Below, piece by piece: positions 48,401-61,530 of a stretch of DNA of 64,000 nucleotides. The position numbers and the translations under genes were made by a program. The DNA is taken from contig OX439047.1 in the NCBI GenBank assembly GCA_949317995.1, positions 1,040,501 to 1,104,500 on the forward strand, read 5' to 3'. The stretch comes from Acholoe squamosa. Its lineage: Eukaryota > Annelida > Polychaeta > Phyllodocida > Polynoidae. The notes below the pieces were generated by a model. That model saw only the letters and a list, made by a program, of their open reading frames with translations. It made no database searches and was not told the DNA's origin. Positions within the stretch are counted from its first letter, which is position 1, and every line of letters begins with the position of its first letter.

Positions 48401-51400
48401 GTAAAATATGTGTCCTTTCAAGGCAAGGGAGAGGAGGCATGATAATCCAAAAGGTGGCAGCACCATATCAATGTGGTTCCATGCTGGGATCAAGGTGATA
48501 GTTGAAGAAATATCTCAGAGTTAAATCTGGTTTTTACTGCACAGCACACTAAAGGCAGAGGGCTAATCTCTTAGTATAATTGGGATACAAAGGGGCCGGC
48601 TAAACTCATGGTATATACAGTGCATAGCCACTGAATGCACCCTAAATCCAGGTAGACACTTAAAGCCAAATGAAAAAACGTTTACATGGTGCTGCCACCT
48701 TTTAGATTGCCATGCCTCCACCCACTTGCCTTGAAAGGACACATATTTTACATTTCTGTGGGAGGTAGGGTGTTAATCCCAAGGGCACCAGGGGATTAGC
48801 CCCCTAGGGGGCTAAACTCATAGTATATATAGTGACAACACCTCAAATGCCACCCCATATAACCATAGAATATTAAAACATCCAAGGGAAGCAGGGTCCT
48901 GGGAAAAGAGCTTCTTTTGGGAGGAGAGGAGGGAAAAAGGGGCTTGGAGTCGTTTTGGGGTAATACATATTTTATTTCACTTCAAATTACCTCTGATTTT
49001 AAGGTGTGCCAGAGGTGCCTGGGGAATAGCCCCCTAGGGGGCTAAACTCGTAGTATATATATAGACACAGCACCTGAAATGCCACCCTATATATTCAGAG
49101 AATATTAAAACATCCAAGGGATGCAGGGTCAGGTGAAAATGGCCTCTTTTGGGGAGAGAGGAGAGAAAAAGGGGCTTGGAGTCTTTTTGTGGTAATACAT
49201 ACTTATTTCAAAATATATAGGTTCTGGTTTTATGTTGGCACTGCAGGTGCCCTTGGTATTACCCCCCTACCTCCCCAGAAAGGTAAAATATGTGTCCTTT
49301 CAAGGCAAGGGAGAGGAGGCATGATAATCCAAAAGGTGGCAGCACCATATCAATGTGGTTCCATGCTGGGATCAAGGTGAGAGTTGAAAAAATATCTCAG
49401 AGTTAAATCTGGTTTTTACTGCACAGCACACTAAAGGCAGAGGGCTAATCTCTTAGTATAATTGGGATACAAAGGGGCCGGCTAAACTCATGGTATATAC
49501 AGTGCATAGCCACTGAATGCACCCTAAATCCAGGTAGACACTTAAAGCCAAATGAAAAAACGTTTACATGGTGCTGCCACCTTTTAGATTGCCATGCCTC
49601 CACCCACTTGCCTTGAAAGGACACATATTTTACATTTCTGTGGGAGGTAGGGTGTTAATCCCAAGGGCACCAGGGGATTAGCCCCCTAGGGGGCTAAACT
49701 CATAGTATATATAGTGACAACACCTCAAATGCCACCCCATATAACCATAGAATATTAAAACATCCAAGGGAAGCAGGGTCCTGGGAAAAGAGCCTCTTTT
49801 GGGAGGAGAGGAGGGAAAAAGAGGCTTGGAGTCGTTTTGGGGTAATACATATTTTATTTCACTTCAAATTACCTCTGATTTTAAGGTGTGCCAGAGGTAC
49901 CTGGGGAATAGCCCCCTAGGGGGCTAAACTCGTAGTATATATATAGACACAGCACCTCAAATGCCACCCTATATATCCAGAGAATATTAAAACATCCAAG
50001 GGATGCAGGGTCAGGTGAAAATGGCCTCTTTTGGGGAGAGAGGAGAGAAAAAGGGGCTTGGAGTCTTTTTGTGGTAATACATACTTATTTCAAAATATAT
50101 AGGTTCTGGTTTTATGTTGGCACTGCAGGTGCCCTTGGTATTAACCCCCTACCTCCCCAGAAAGGTAAAATATGTGTCCTTTCAAGGCAAGGGAGAGGAG
50201 GCATGATAATCCAAAAGGTGGCAGCACCATATCAATGTGGTTTCATGCTGGGATCAAGGTGAGAGTTGAAAAAATATCTCAGAGTTAAATCTGGTTTTTA
50301 CTGCACAGCACACTAAAGGCAGAGGGCTAATCTCTTAGTATAATTGGGATACAAAGGGGCCGGCTAAACTCATGGTGTATACAGTGCATAGCCACTGAAT
50401 GCACCCTAAATCCAGGTAGACACTTAAAGCCAAATGAAAAAACGTTTACATGGTGCTGCCACCTTTTAGATTGTCATGCCTCCACCCACTTGCCTTGAAA
50501 GGACACATATTTTACATTTCTGTGGGAGGTAGGGTGTTAATCCCAAGGGCACCAGGGGATTAGCCCCCTAGGGGGCTAAACTCATAGTATATATAGTGAC
50601 AACACCTCAAATGCCACCCCATATAACCATAGAATATTAAAACATCCAAGGGAAGCAGGGTCCTGGGAAAAGAGCTTCTTTTGGGAGGAGAGGAGGGAAA
50701 AAGGGGCTTGGAGTCGTTTTGGGGTAATACATATTTTATTTCACTTCAAATTACCTCTGATTTTAAGGTGTGCCAGAGGTGCCTGGGGAATAGCCCCCTA
50801 GGGGGCTAAACTCGTAGTATATATATAGACACAGCACCTGAAATGCCACCCTATATATTCAGAGAATATTAAAACATCCAAGGGATGCAGGGTCAGGTGA
50901 AAATGGCCTCTTTTGGGGAGAGAGGAGAGAAAAAGGGGCTTGGAGTCTTTTTGTGGTAATACATACTTATTTCAAAATATATAGGTTCTGGTTTTATGTT
51001 GGCACTGCAGGTGCCCTTGGTATTACCCCCCTACCTCCCCAGAAAGGTAAAATATGTGTCCTTTCAAGGCAAGGGAGAGGAGGCATGATAATCCAAAAGG
51101 TGGCAGCACCATATCAATGTGGTTCCATGCTGGGATCAAGGTGAGAGTTGAAAAAATATCTCAGAGTTAAATCTGGTTTTTACTGCACAGCACACTAAAG
51201 GCAGAGGGCTAATCTCTTAGTATAATTGGGATACAAAGGGGCCGGCTAAACTCATGGTATATACAGTGCATAGCCACTGAATGCACCCTAAATCCAGGTA
51301 GACACTTAAAGCCAAATGAAAAAACGTTTACATGGTGCTGCCACCTTTTAGATTGCCATGCCTCCACCCACTTGCCTTGAAAGGACACATATTTTACATT

Positions 51401-52720
51401 TCTGTGGGAGGTAGGGTGTTAATCCCAAGGGCACCAGGGGATTAGCCCCCTAGGGGGCTAAACTCATAGTATATATAGTGACAACACCTCAAATGCCACC
51501 CCATATAACCATAGAATATTAAAACATCCAAGGGAAGCAGGGTCCTGGGAAAAGAGCCTCTTTTGGGAGGAGAGGAGGGAAAAAGAGGCTTGGAGTCGTT
51601 TTGGGGTAATACATATTTTATTTCACTTCAAATTACCTCTGATTTTAAGGTGTGCCAGAGGTACCTGGGGAATAGCCCCCTAGGGGGCTAAACTCGTAGT
51701 ATATATATAGACACAGCACCTCAAATGCCACCCTATATATCCAGAGAATATTAAAACATCCAAGGGATGCAGGGTCAGGTGAAAATGGCCTCTTTTGGGG
51801 AGAGAGGAGAGAAAAAGGGGCTTGGAGTCTTTTTGTGGTAATACATACTTATTTCAAAATATATAGGTTCTGGTTTTATGTTGGCACTGCAGGTGCCCTT
51901 GGTATTAACCCCCTACCTCCCCAGAAAGGTAAAATATGTGTCCTTTCAAGGCAAGGGAGAGGAGGCATGATAATCCAAAAGGTGGCAGCACCATATCAAT
52001 GTGGTTTCATGCTGGGATCAAGGTGAGAGTTGAAAAAATATCTCAGAGTTAAATCTGGTTTTTACTGCACAGCACACTAAAGGCAGAGGGCTAATCTCTT
52101 AGTATAATTGGGATACAAAGGGGCCGGCTAAACTCATGGTGTATACAGTGCATAGCCACTGAATGCACCCTAAATCCAGGTAGACACTTAAAGCCAAATG
52201 AAAAAACGTTTACATGGTGCTGCCACCTTTTAGATTGTCATGCCTCCACCCACTTGCCTTGAAAGGACACATATTTTACATTTCTGTGGGAGGTAGGGTG
52301 TTAATCCCAAGGGCACCAGGGGATTAGCCCCCTAGGGGGCTAAACTCATAGTATATATAGTGACAACACCTCAAATGCCACCCCATATAACCATAGAATA
52401 TTAAAACATCCAAGGGAAGCAGGGTCCTGGGAAAAGAGCCTCTTTTGGGAGGAGAGGAGGGAAAAAGGGGCTTGGAGTCGTTTTGGGGTAATACATATTT
52501 TATTTCACTTCAAATTACCTCTGATTTTAAGGTGTGCCAGAGGTGCCTGGGGAATAGCCCCCTAGGGGGCTAAACTCGTAGTATATATATAGACACAGCA
52601 CCTCAAATGCCACCAAATGCCACCCTATATATCCAGAGAATATTAAAACATCCAAGGGATGCAGGGTCAGGTGAAATGGCCTCTTTTGGGAGAGAGGAGA
52701 GAAAAAGGGGCTTGGAGTCT
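39487..52720 (+). repeat. Satellite with alternating A/B dimer pattern
   Basis: Type A monomers have GTATTAACCCC and GTGGTTTCATGC; type B have GTATTACCCCC and GTGGTTCCATGC. They alternate A-B-A-B at 40,369, 41,251, 42,133 and 43,015, and B-A-B-A at 49,189, 50,071, 50,953 and 51,835. The last four also share private variants 1,764 bp apart, such as CATGGTGTATACAG at 50,374 and 52,138. Confidence 0.75.
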
Positions 52721-54490
52721 TTTTGTGGTAATACATACTTATTTCAAAATATATAGGTTCTGGTTTTATGTTGCACTGCAGGTGCCTTGGTATTACCCCC
52801 CTACCTCCCCAGAAAGGTAAAATATGTGTCCTTTCAAGGCAAGGGAGAGGAGGCATGATAATCCAAAAGGTGGCAGCACCATATCAATGTGGTTCCATGC
52901 TGGGATCAAGGTGAGAGTTGAAAAAATATCTCAGAGTTAAATCTGGTTTTTACTGCACAGCACACTAAAGGCACAGGCTAATCTCTTAGTATAATTGGGA
53001 TACAAAGGGGCCGGCTAAACTCATGGTATATACAGTGCATAGCCACTGAATGCACCCTAAATCCAGGTAGACACTTAAAGCCAAATGAAAAAAACGTTTA
53101 CATGGTGCTGCCACCTTTTAGATTGTCATGCCTCCACCCACTTGCTTGAAAGGACACATATTTTACATTTCTGTGGGAGGTAGGGTGTTAATCCCAAGGG
53201 CACCAGGGGATTAGCCCCCTAGGGGGCTAAACTCATAGTATATATAGTGACAACACCTCAAATGCCACCCCATATAACCATAGAATATTAAAACATCCAA
53301 GGGAAGCAGGGTCCTGGGAAAAGAGCCTCTTTTGGGAGGAGAGAGGGAAAAAGGGGCTTGGAGTCGTTTTGGGGTAATACATATTTTATTTCACTTCAAA
53401 TTACCTCTGATTTTAAGGTGTGCCAGAGGTGCCTGGGGAATAGCCCCTAGGGGGCTAAACTCGTAGTATATATATAGACACAGCACCTCAAATGCCACCC
53501 TATATATCCAGAGAATATTAAAACATCCAAGGGATGCAGGGTCAGGTGAAAATGGCCTCTTTTGGGGAGAGAGGAGAGAAAAAGGGGCTTGGAGTCCTTT
53601 TTGTGGTAATACATACTTATTTCAAAATATATAGGTTCTGGTTTTATGTTGGCACTGCAGGTGCCCTTGTATTACCCCCCTACCTCCCCAGAAAGGTAAA
53701 ATATGGTGTCATTTCAAGGCAAGGGAGAGGAGGCATGATAATCCAAAAGGTGGCAGCACCATATCAATGTGGTTCCATGCTGGGATCAAGGTGAGAGTTG
53801 AAAAAATATCTCAGAGTTAAATCTGGTTTTTACTGCACAGCACACTAAAGGCAGAGGGCTAATCTCTTAGTATAATTGGGATACAAAGGGGCCGGCTAAA
53901 CTCATGGTATATACAGTGCATAGCCACTGAATGCACCCTAAATCCAGGTAGACACTTAAAGCCAAATGAAAAAACGTTTACATGGTGCTGCCACCTTTTA
54001 GATTGTCATGCCTCCACCACTTGCCTTGAAAGGACACATATTTTACATTTCTGTGGGAGGTAGGGTGTTAATCCCAAGGGCACCAGGGGATTAGCCCCCT
54101 AGGGGGCTAAACTCATAGTATATATAGTGACAACACCTCAAATGCCACCCCATATAACCATAGAATATTAAAACATCCAAGGGAAAGCAGGGTCCTGGGA
54201 AAAGAGCCTCTTTTGGGAGGAGAGGAGGGAAAAAGGGGCTTGGAGTCGTTTTGGGGTAATACATATTTTATTTCACTTCAAATTACCTCTGATTTTAAGG
54301 TGTGCCAGAGGTGCCTGGGAATAGCCCCCTAGGGGGCTAAACTCGTAGTATATATATAGACACAGCACCTCAAATGCCACCTCTATATCCAGAGAATATT
54401 AAAACATCCAAGGGATGCAGGGTCAGGTGAAAATGGCCTCTTTTGGGGAGAGAGGAGAGAAAAAGGGGCTTGGAGTCTTTTGTGGTAATA
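52600..54490 (+). other. Indel-rich stretch, probable consensus error
   Basis: Two monomers here carry more than a dozen one-base gains or losses, mostly in runs (GTGAAATGG, TTGCACTGC, CACTTGCTTGAAAGG, AGCCCCTAGGG, GAGTCCTTTTT), and a 10-bp repeat of CAAATGCCAC at about 52,610. Neighbouring copies on both sides are nearly free of such changes. Confidence 0.65.
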
Positions 54491-56239
54491 CATACTTATT
54501 TCAAAATATATAGGTTCTGGTTTTATGTTGGCACTGCAGGTGCCCTTGGTATTACCCCCCTACCTCCCCAGAAAGGTAAAATATGTGTCATTTCAAGGCA
54601 AGGGAGAGGAGGCATGATAATCCAAAAGGTGGCAGCACCATATCAATGTGGTTCCATGCTGGGATCAAGGTGAGAGTTGAAAAAATATCTCAGAGTTAAA
54701 TCTGGTTTTTACTGCACAGCACACTAAAGGCAGAGGGCTAATCTCTTAGTATAATTGGGATACAAAGGGGCCGGCTAAACTCATGGTATATACAGTGCAT
54801 AGCCACTGAATGCACCCTAAATCCAGGTAGACACTTAAAGCCAAATGAAAAAACGTTTACATGGTGCTGCCACCTTTTAGATTGTCATGCCTCCACCCAC
54901 TTGCCTTGAAAGGACACATATTTTACATTTCTGTGGGAGGTAGGGTGTTAATCCCAAGGGCACCAGGGGATTAGCCCCCTAGGGGGCTAAACTCATAGTA
55001 TATATAGTGACAACACCTCAAATGCCACCCCATATAACCATAGAATATTAAAACATCCAAGGGAAGCAGGGTCCTGGGAAAAGAGCCTCTTTTGGGAGGA
55101 GAGGAGGGAAAAAGGGGCTTGGAGTCGTTTTGGGGTAATACATATTTTATTTCACTTCAAATTACCTCTGATTTTAAGGTGTGCCAGAGGTACCTGGGGA
55201 ATAGCCCCCTAGGGGGCTAAACTCGTAGTATATATATAGACACAGCACCTCAAATGCCACCCTATATATCCAGAGAATATTAAAACATCCAAGGGATGCA
55301 GGGTCAGGTGAAAATGGCCTCTTTTGGGGAGAGAGGAGAGAAAAAGGGGCTTGGAGTCTTTTTGTGGTAATACATACTTATTTCAAAATATATAGGTTCT
55401 GGTTTTATGTTGGCACTGCAGGTGCCCTTGGTATTAACCCCCTACCTCCCCAGAAAGGTAAAATATGTGTCCTTTCAAGGCAAGGGAGAGGAGGCATGAT
55501 AATCCAAAAGGTGGCAGCACCATATCAATGTGGTTCCATGCTGGGATCAAGGTGAGAGTTGAAAAAATATCTCAGAGTTAAATCTGGTTTTTACTGCACA
55601 GCACACTAAAGGCAGAGGGCTAATCTCTTAGTATAATTGGGATACAAAGGGGCCGGCTAAACTCATGGTATATACAGTGCATAGCCACTGAATGCACCCT
55701 AAATCCAGGTAGACACTTAAAGCCAAATGAAAAAACGTTTACATGGTGCTGCCACCTTTTAGATTGTCATGCCTCCACCCACTTGCCTTGAAAGGACACA
55801 TATTTTACATTTCTGTGGGAGGTAGGGTGTTAATCCCAAGGGCACCAGGGGATTAGCCCCCTAGGGGGCTAAACTCATAGTATATATAGTGACAACACCT
55901 CAAATGCCACCCCATATAACCATAGAATATTAAAACATCCAAGGGAAGCAGGGTCCTGGGAAAAGAGCCTCTTTTGGGAGGAGAGGAGGGAAAAAGGGGC
56001 TTGGAGTCGTTTTGGGGTAATACATATTTTATTTCACTTCAAATTACCTCTGATTTTAAGGTGTGCCAGAGGTACCTGGGGAATAGCCCCCTAGGGGGCT
56101 AAACTCGTAGTATATATATAGACACAGCACCTGAAATGCCACCCTATATATCCAGAGAATATTAAAACATCCAAGGGATGCAGGGTCAGGTGAAAATGGC
56201 CTCTTTTGGGGAGAGAGGAGAGAAAAAGGGGCTTGGAGT

Positions 56240-59200
56240 CTTTTTGTGGTAATACATACTTATTTCAAAATATAAAGGTTCTGGTTTTATGTTGGCACTG
56301 CAGGTGCCCTTGGTATTAACCCCCTACCTCCCCAGAAAGGTAAAATATGTGTCCTTTCAAGGCAAGGGAGAGGAGGCATGATAATCCAAAAGTGGCAGCA
56401 CCATATCAATGTGGTTCCATGCTGGGATCAAGGTGAGAGTTGAAAAAATATCTCAGAGTTAAATCTGGTTTTTACTGCACAGCACACTAAAGGCAGAGGG
56501 CTAATCTCTTAGTATAATTGGGATACAAAGGGGCCGGCTAAACTCATGGTATATACAGTGCATAGCCACTGAATGCACCCTAAATCCAGGTAGACACTTA
56601 AAGCCAAATGAAAAAACGTTTACATGGTGCTGCCACCTTTTAGATTGTCATGCCTCCACCCACTTGCCTTGAAAGGACACATATTTTACATTTCTGTGGG
56701 AGGTAGGGTGTTAATCCCAAGGGCACCAGGGGATTAGCCCCCTAGGGGGCTAAACTCATAGTATATATAGTGACAACACCTCAAATGCCACCCCATATAA
56801 CCATAGAATATTAAAACATCCAAGGGAAGCAGGGTCCTGGGAAAAGAGCCTCTTTTGGGAGGAGAGGAGGGAAAAAGGGGCTTGGAGTCGTTTTGGGGTA
56901 ATACATATTTTATTTCACTTCAAATTACCTCTGATTTTAAGGTGTGCCAGAGGTGCCTGGGGAATAGCCCCCTAGGGTGCTAAACTCGTAGTATATATAT
57001 AGACACAGCACCTCAAATGCCACCCTATATATCCAGAGAATATTAAAACATCCAAGGGATGCAGGGTCAGGTGAAAATGGCCTCTTTTGGGGAGAGAGGA
57101 GAGAAAAAGGGGCTTGGAGTCTTTTTGTGGTAATACATACTTATTTCAAAATATATAGGTTCTGGTTTTATGTTGGCAACGCAGGTGCCCTTGGTATTAC
57201 CCCCCTACCTCCCCAGAAAGGTAAAATATGTGTCCTTTCAAGGCAAGGGAGAGGAGGCATGATAATCCAAAAGGTGGCAGCACCATATCAATGTGGTTCC
57301 ATGCTGGGATCAAGGTGAGAGTTGAAAAAATATCTCAGAGTTAAATCTGGTTTTTACTGCACAGCACACTAAAGGCAGAGGGCTAATCTCTTAGTATAAT
57401 TGGGATACAAAGGGGCCGGCTAAACTCATGGTATATACAGTGCATAGCCACTGAATGCACCCTAAATCCAGGTAGACACTTAAAGCCAAATGAAAAAACG
57501 TTTACATGGTGCTGCCACCTTTTAGATTGTCATGCCTCCACCCACTTGCCTTGAAAGGACACATATTTTACATTTCTGTGGGAGGTAGGGTGTTAATCCC
57601 AAGGGCACCAGGGGGATTAGCCCCCTAGGGGGCTAAACTCATAGTATATATAGTGACAACACCTCAAATGCCACCCCATATAACCATAGAATATTAAAAC
57701 ATCCAAGGGAAGCAGGGTCCTGGGAAAAGAGCCTCTATTGGGAGGAGAGGAGGGAAAAAGGGGCTTGGAGTCGTTTTGGGGTAATACATATTTTATTTCA
57801 CTTCAAATTACCTCTGATTTTAAGGTGTGCCAGAGGTACCTGGGGAATAGCCCCCTAGGGGGCTAAACTCGTAGTATATATATAGACACAGCACCTGAAA
57901 TGCCACCCTATATATCCAGAGAATATTAAAACATCCAAGGGATGCAGGGTCAGGTGAAAATGGCCTCTTTTGGGGAGAGAGGAGAGAAAAAGGGGCTTGG
58001 AGTCTTTTTGTGGTAATACATACTTATTTCAAAATATATAGGTTCTGGTTTATGTTGGCACTGCAGGTGCCCTTGTATTAACCCCCCTGACCTCCCCAGA
58101 AAGGTAAAATATGTGTCCTTTCAAGGCAAGGGAGAGGAGGCATGATAATCCCAAAAGGTGGCAGCACCATATCAATGTGGTTCCATGCTGGGATCAAGGT
58201 GAGAGTTGAAAAAATATCTCAGAGTTAAATCTGGTTTTTACTGCACAGCACACTAAAGGCAGAGGGCTAATCTCTTAGTATAATTGGGATACAAAGGGGC
58301 CGGCTAAACTCATGGTATATACAGTGCATAGCCACTGAATGCACCCTAAATCCAGGTAGACACTTAAAGCCAAATGAAAAAACGTTTACATGGTGCTGCC
58401 ACCTTTTAGATTGTCATGCCTCCACCCACATGCCTTGAAAGGACACATATTTTACATTTCTGTGGGAGGTAGGGTGTTAATCCCAAGGGCACCAGGGGAT
58501 TAGCCCCCTAGGGGGCTAAACTCATAGTATATATAGTGACAACACCTCAAATGCCACCCCATATAACCATAGAATATTAAAACATCCAAGGGAAGCAGGG
58601 TCCTGGAAAAGAGCCTCTTTGGGAGGAGAGGAGGGAAAAAGGGGCTTGGAGTCGTTTTGGGGTAATACATATTTTATTTCACTTCAAATTACCTCTGATT
58701 TTAAGGTGTGCCAGAGGTACCTGGGGAATAGCCCCCTAGGGGGCTAAACTCGTAGTATATATATAGACACAGCACCTGAAATGCCACCCTATATATCCAG
58801 AGAATATTAAAACATCCAAGGGATGCAGGGTCAGGTGAAAATGGCCTCTTTTGGGGAGAGAGGAGAGAAAAAGGGGCTTGGAGTCTTTTTGTGGTAATAC
58901 ATACTTATTTCAAAATATAAAGGTTCTGGTTTTATGTTGGCACTGCAGGTGCCCTTGGTATTAACCCCCTACCTCACCAGAAAGGTAAAATATGTGTCCT
59001 TTCAAGGCAAGGGAGAGGAGGCATGATAATCCAAAAGGTGGCAGCACCATATCAATGTGGTTCCATGCTGGGATCAAGGTGAGAGTTGAAAAAATATCTC
59101 AGAGTTAAATCTGGTTTTTACTGCACAGCACACTAAAGGCAGAGGGGCTAATCTCTTAGTATAATTGGGATACAAAGGGGCCGGCTAAACTCATGGTATA

Positions 59201-61530
59201 TACAGTGCATAGCCACTGAATGCACCCTAAATCCAGGTAGACACTTAAAGCCAAATGAAAAAACGTTTACATGGTGCTGCCACCTTTTAGATTGTCATGC
59301 CTCCACCCACTTGCCTTGAAAGGACACATATTTTACATTCTGTGGGAGGTAGGGTGTTAATCCCAAGGGCACCAGGGGATTAGCCCCCTAGGGGGCTAAA
59401 CTCATAGTATATATAGTGACAACACCTCAAATGCCACCCCATATAACCATAGAATATTAAAACATCCAAGGGAAGCAGGGTCCTGGGAAAAGAGCCTCTT
59501 TTGGGAGGAGAGGAGGGAAAAAGGGGCTTGGAGTCGTTTTGGGGTAATACATATTTTATTTCACTTCAAATTACCTCTGATTTTAAGGTGTGCCAGAGGT
59601 GCCTGGGGAATAGCCCCCTAGGGGGCTAAACTCGTAGTATATATATAGACACAGCACCTCAAATGCCACCCTATATATCCAGAGAATATTAAAACATCCA
59701 AGGGATGCAGGGTCAGGTGAAAATGGCCTCTTTTGGGGAGAGAGGAGAGAAAAAGGGGCTTGGAGTCTTTTTGTGGTAATACATACTTATTTCAAAATAT
59801 ATAGGTTCTGGTTTTATGTTGGCAACGCAGGTGCCCTTGGTATTACCCCCCTACCTCCCCAGAAAGGTAAAATATGTGTCCTTTCAAGGCAAGGGAGAGG
59901 AGGCATGATAATCCAAAAGGTGGCAGCACCATATCAATGTGGTTCCATGCTGGGATCAAGGTGAGAGTTGAAAAAATATCTCAGAGTTAAATCTGGTTTT
60001 TACTGCACAGCACACTAAAGGCAGAGGGCTAATCTCTTAGTATAATTGGGATACAAAGGGGCCGGCTAAACTCATGGTATATACAGTGCATAGCCACTGA
60101 ATGCACCCTAAATCCAGGTAGACACTTAAAGCCAAATGAAAAAACGTTTACATGGTGCTGCCACCTTTTAGATTGTCATGCCTCCACCCACTTGCCTTGA
60201 AAGGACACATATTTTACATTTCTGTGGGAGGTAGGGTGTTAATCCCAAGGGCACCAGGGGATTAGCCCCCTAGGGGGCTAAACTCATAGTATATATAGTG
60301 ACAACACCTCAAATGCCACCCCATATAACCATAGAATATTAAAACATCCAAGGGAAGCAGGGTCCTGGGAAAAGAGCCTCTTTTGGGAGGAGAGGAGGGA
60401 AAAAGGGGCTTGGAGTCGTTTTGGGGTAATACATATTTTATTTCACTTCAAATTACCTCTGATTTTAAGGTGTGCCAGAGGTGCCTGGGGAATAGCCCCC
60501 TAGGGGGCTAAACTCGTAGTATATATATAGACACAGCACCTCAAATGCCACCCTATATATCCAGAGAATATTAAAACATCCAAGGGATGCAGGGTCAGGT
60601 GAAAATGGCCTCTTTTGGGGAGAGAGGAGAGAAAAAGGGGCTTGGAGTCTTTTTGTGGTAATACATACTTATTTCAAAATATATAGGTTCTGGTTTTATG
60701 TTGGCACTGCAGGTGCCCTTGGTATTACCCCCCTACCTCCCCAGAAAGGTAAAATATGTGTCATTTCAAGGCAAGGGAGAGGAGGCATGATAATCCAAAA
60801 GGTGGCAGCACCATATCAATGTGGTTCCATGCTGGGATCAAGGTGAGAGTTGAAAAAATATCTCAGAGTTAAATCTGGTTTTTACTGCACAGCACACTAA
60901 AGGCAGAGGGCTAATCTCTTAGTATAATTGGGATACAAAGGGGCCGGCTAAACTCATGGTATATACAGTGCATAGCCACTGAATGCACCCTAAATCCAGG
61001 TAGACACTTAAAGCCAAATGAAAAAACGTTTACATGGTGCTGCCACCTTTTAGATTGTCATGCCTCCACCCACTTGCCTTGAAAGGACACATATTTTACA
61101 TTTCTGTGGGAGGTAGGGTGTTAATCCCAAGGGCACCAGGGGATTAGCCCCCTAGGGGGCTAAACTCATAGTATATATAGTGACAACACCTCAAATGCCA
61201 CCCCATATAACCATAGAATATTAAAACATCCAAGGGAAGCAGGGTCCTGGGAAAAGAGCCTCTTTTGGGAGGAGAGGAGGGAAAAAGGGGCTTGGAGTCG
61301 TTTTGGGGTAATACATATTTTATTTCACTTCAAATTACCTCTGATTTTAAGGTGTGCCAGAGGTACCTGGGGAATAGCCCCCTAGGGGGCTAAACTCGTA
61401 GTATATATATAGACACAGCACCTGAAATGCCACCCTATATATCCAGAGAATATTAAAACATCCAAGGGATGCAGGGTCAGGTGAAAATGGCCTCTTTTGG
61501 GGAGAGAGGAGAGAAAAAGGGGCTTGGAGT
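56240..61530 (+). repeat. Trimer higher-order repeat, about 2,646 bp
   Basis: Private variants recur three monomers apart: AAATATAAAGGTTC at 56,270 and 58,915, and GGCAACGCAGG near 57,175 and 59,820. A trimer block was thus copied in tandem. A second small cluster of indels lies at about 58,045-58,625. Confidence 0.7.
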
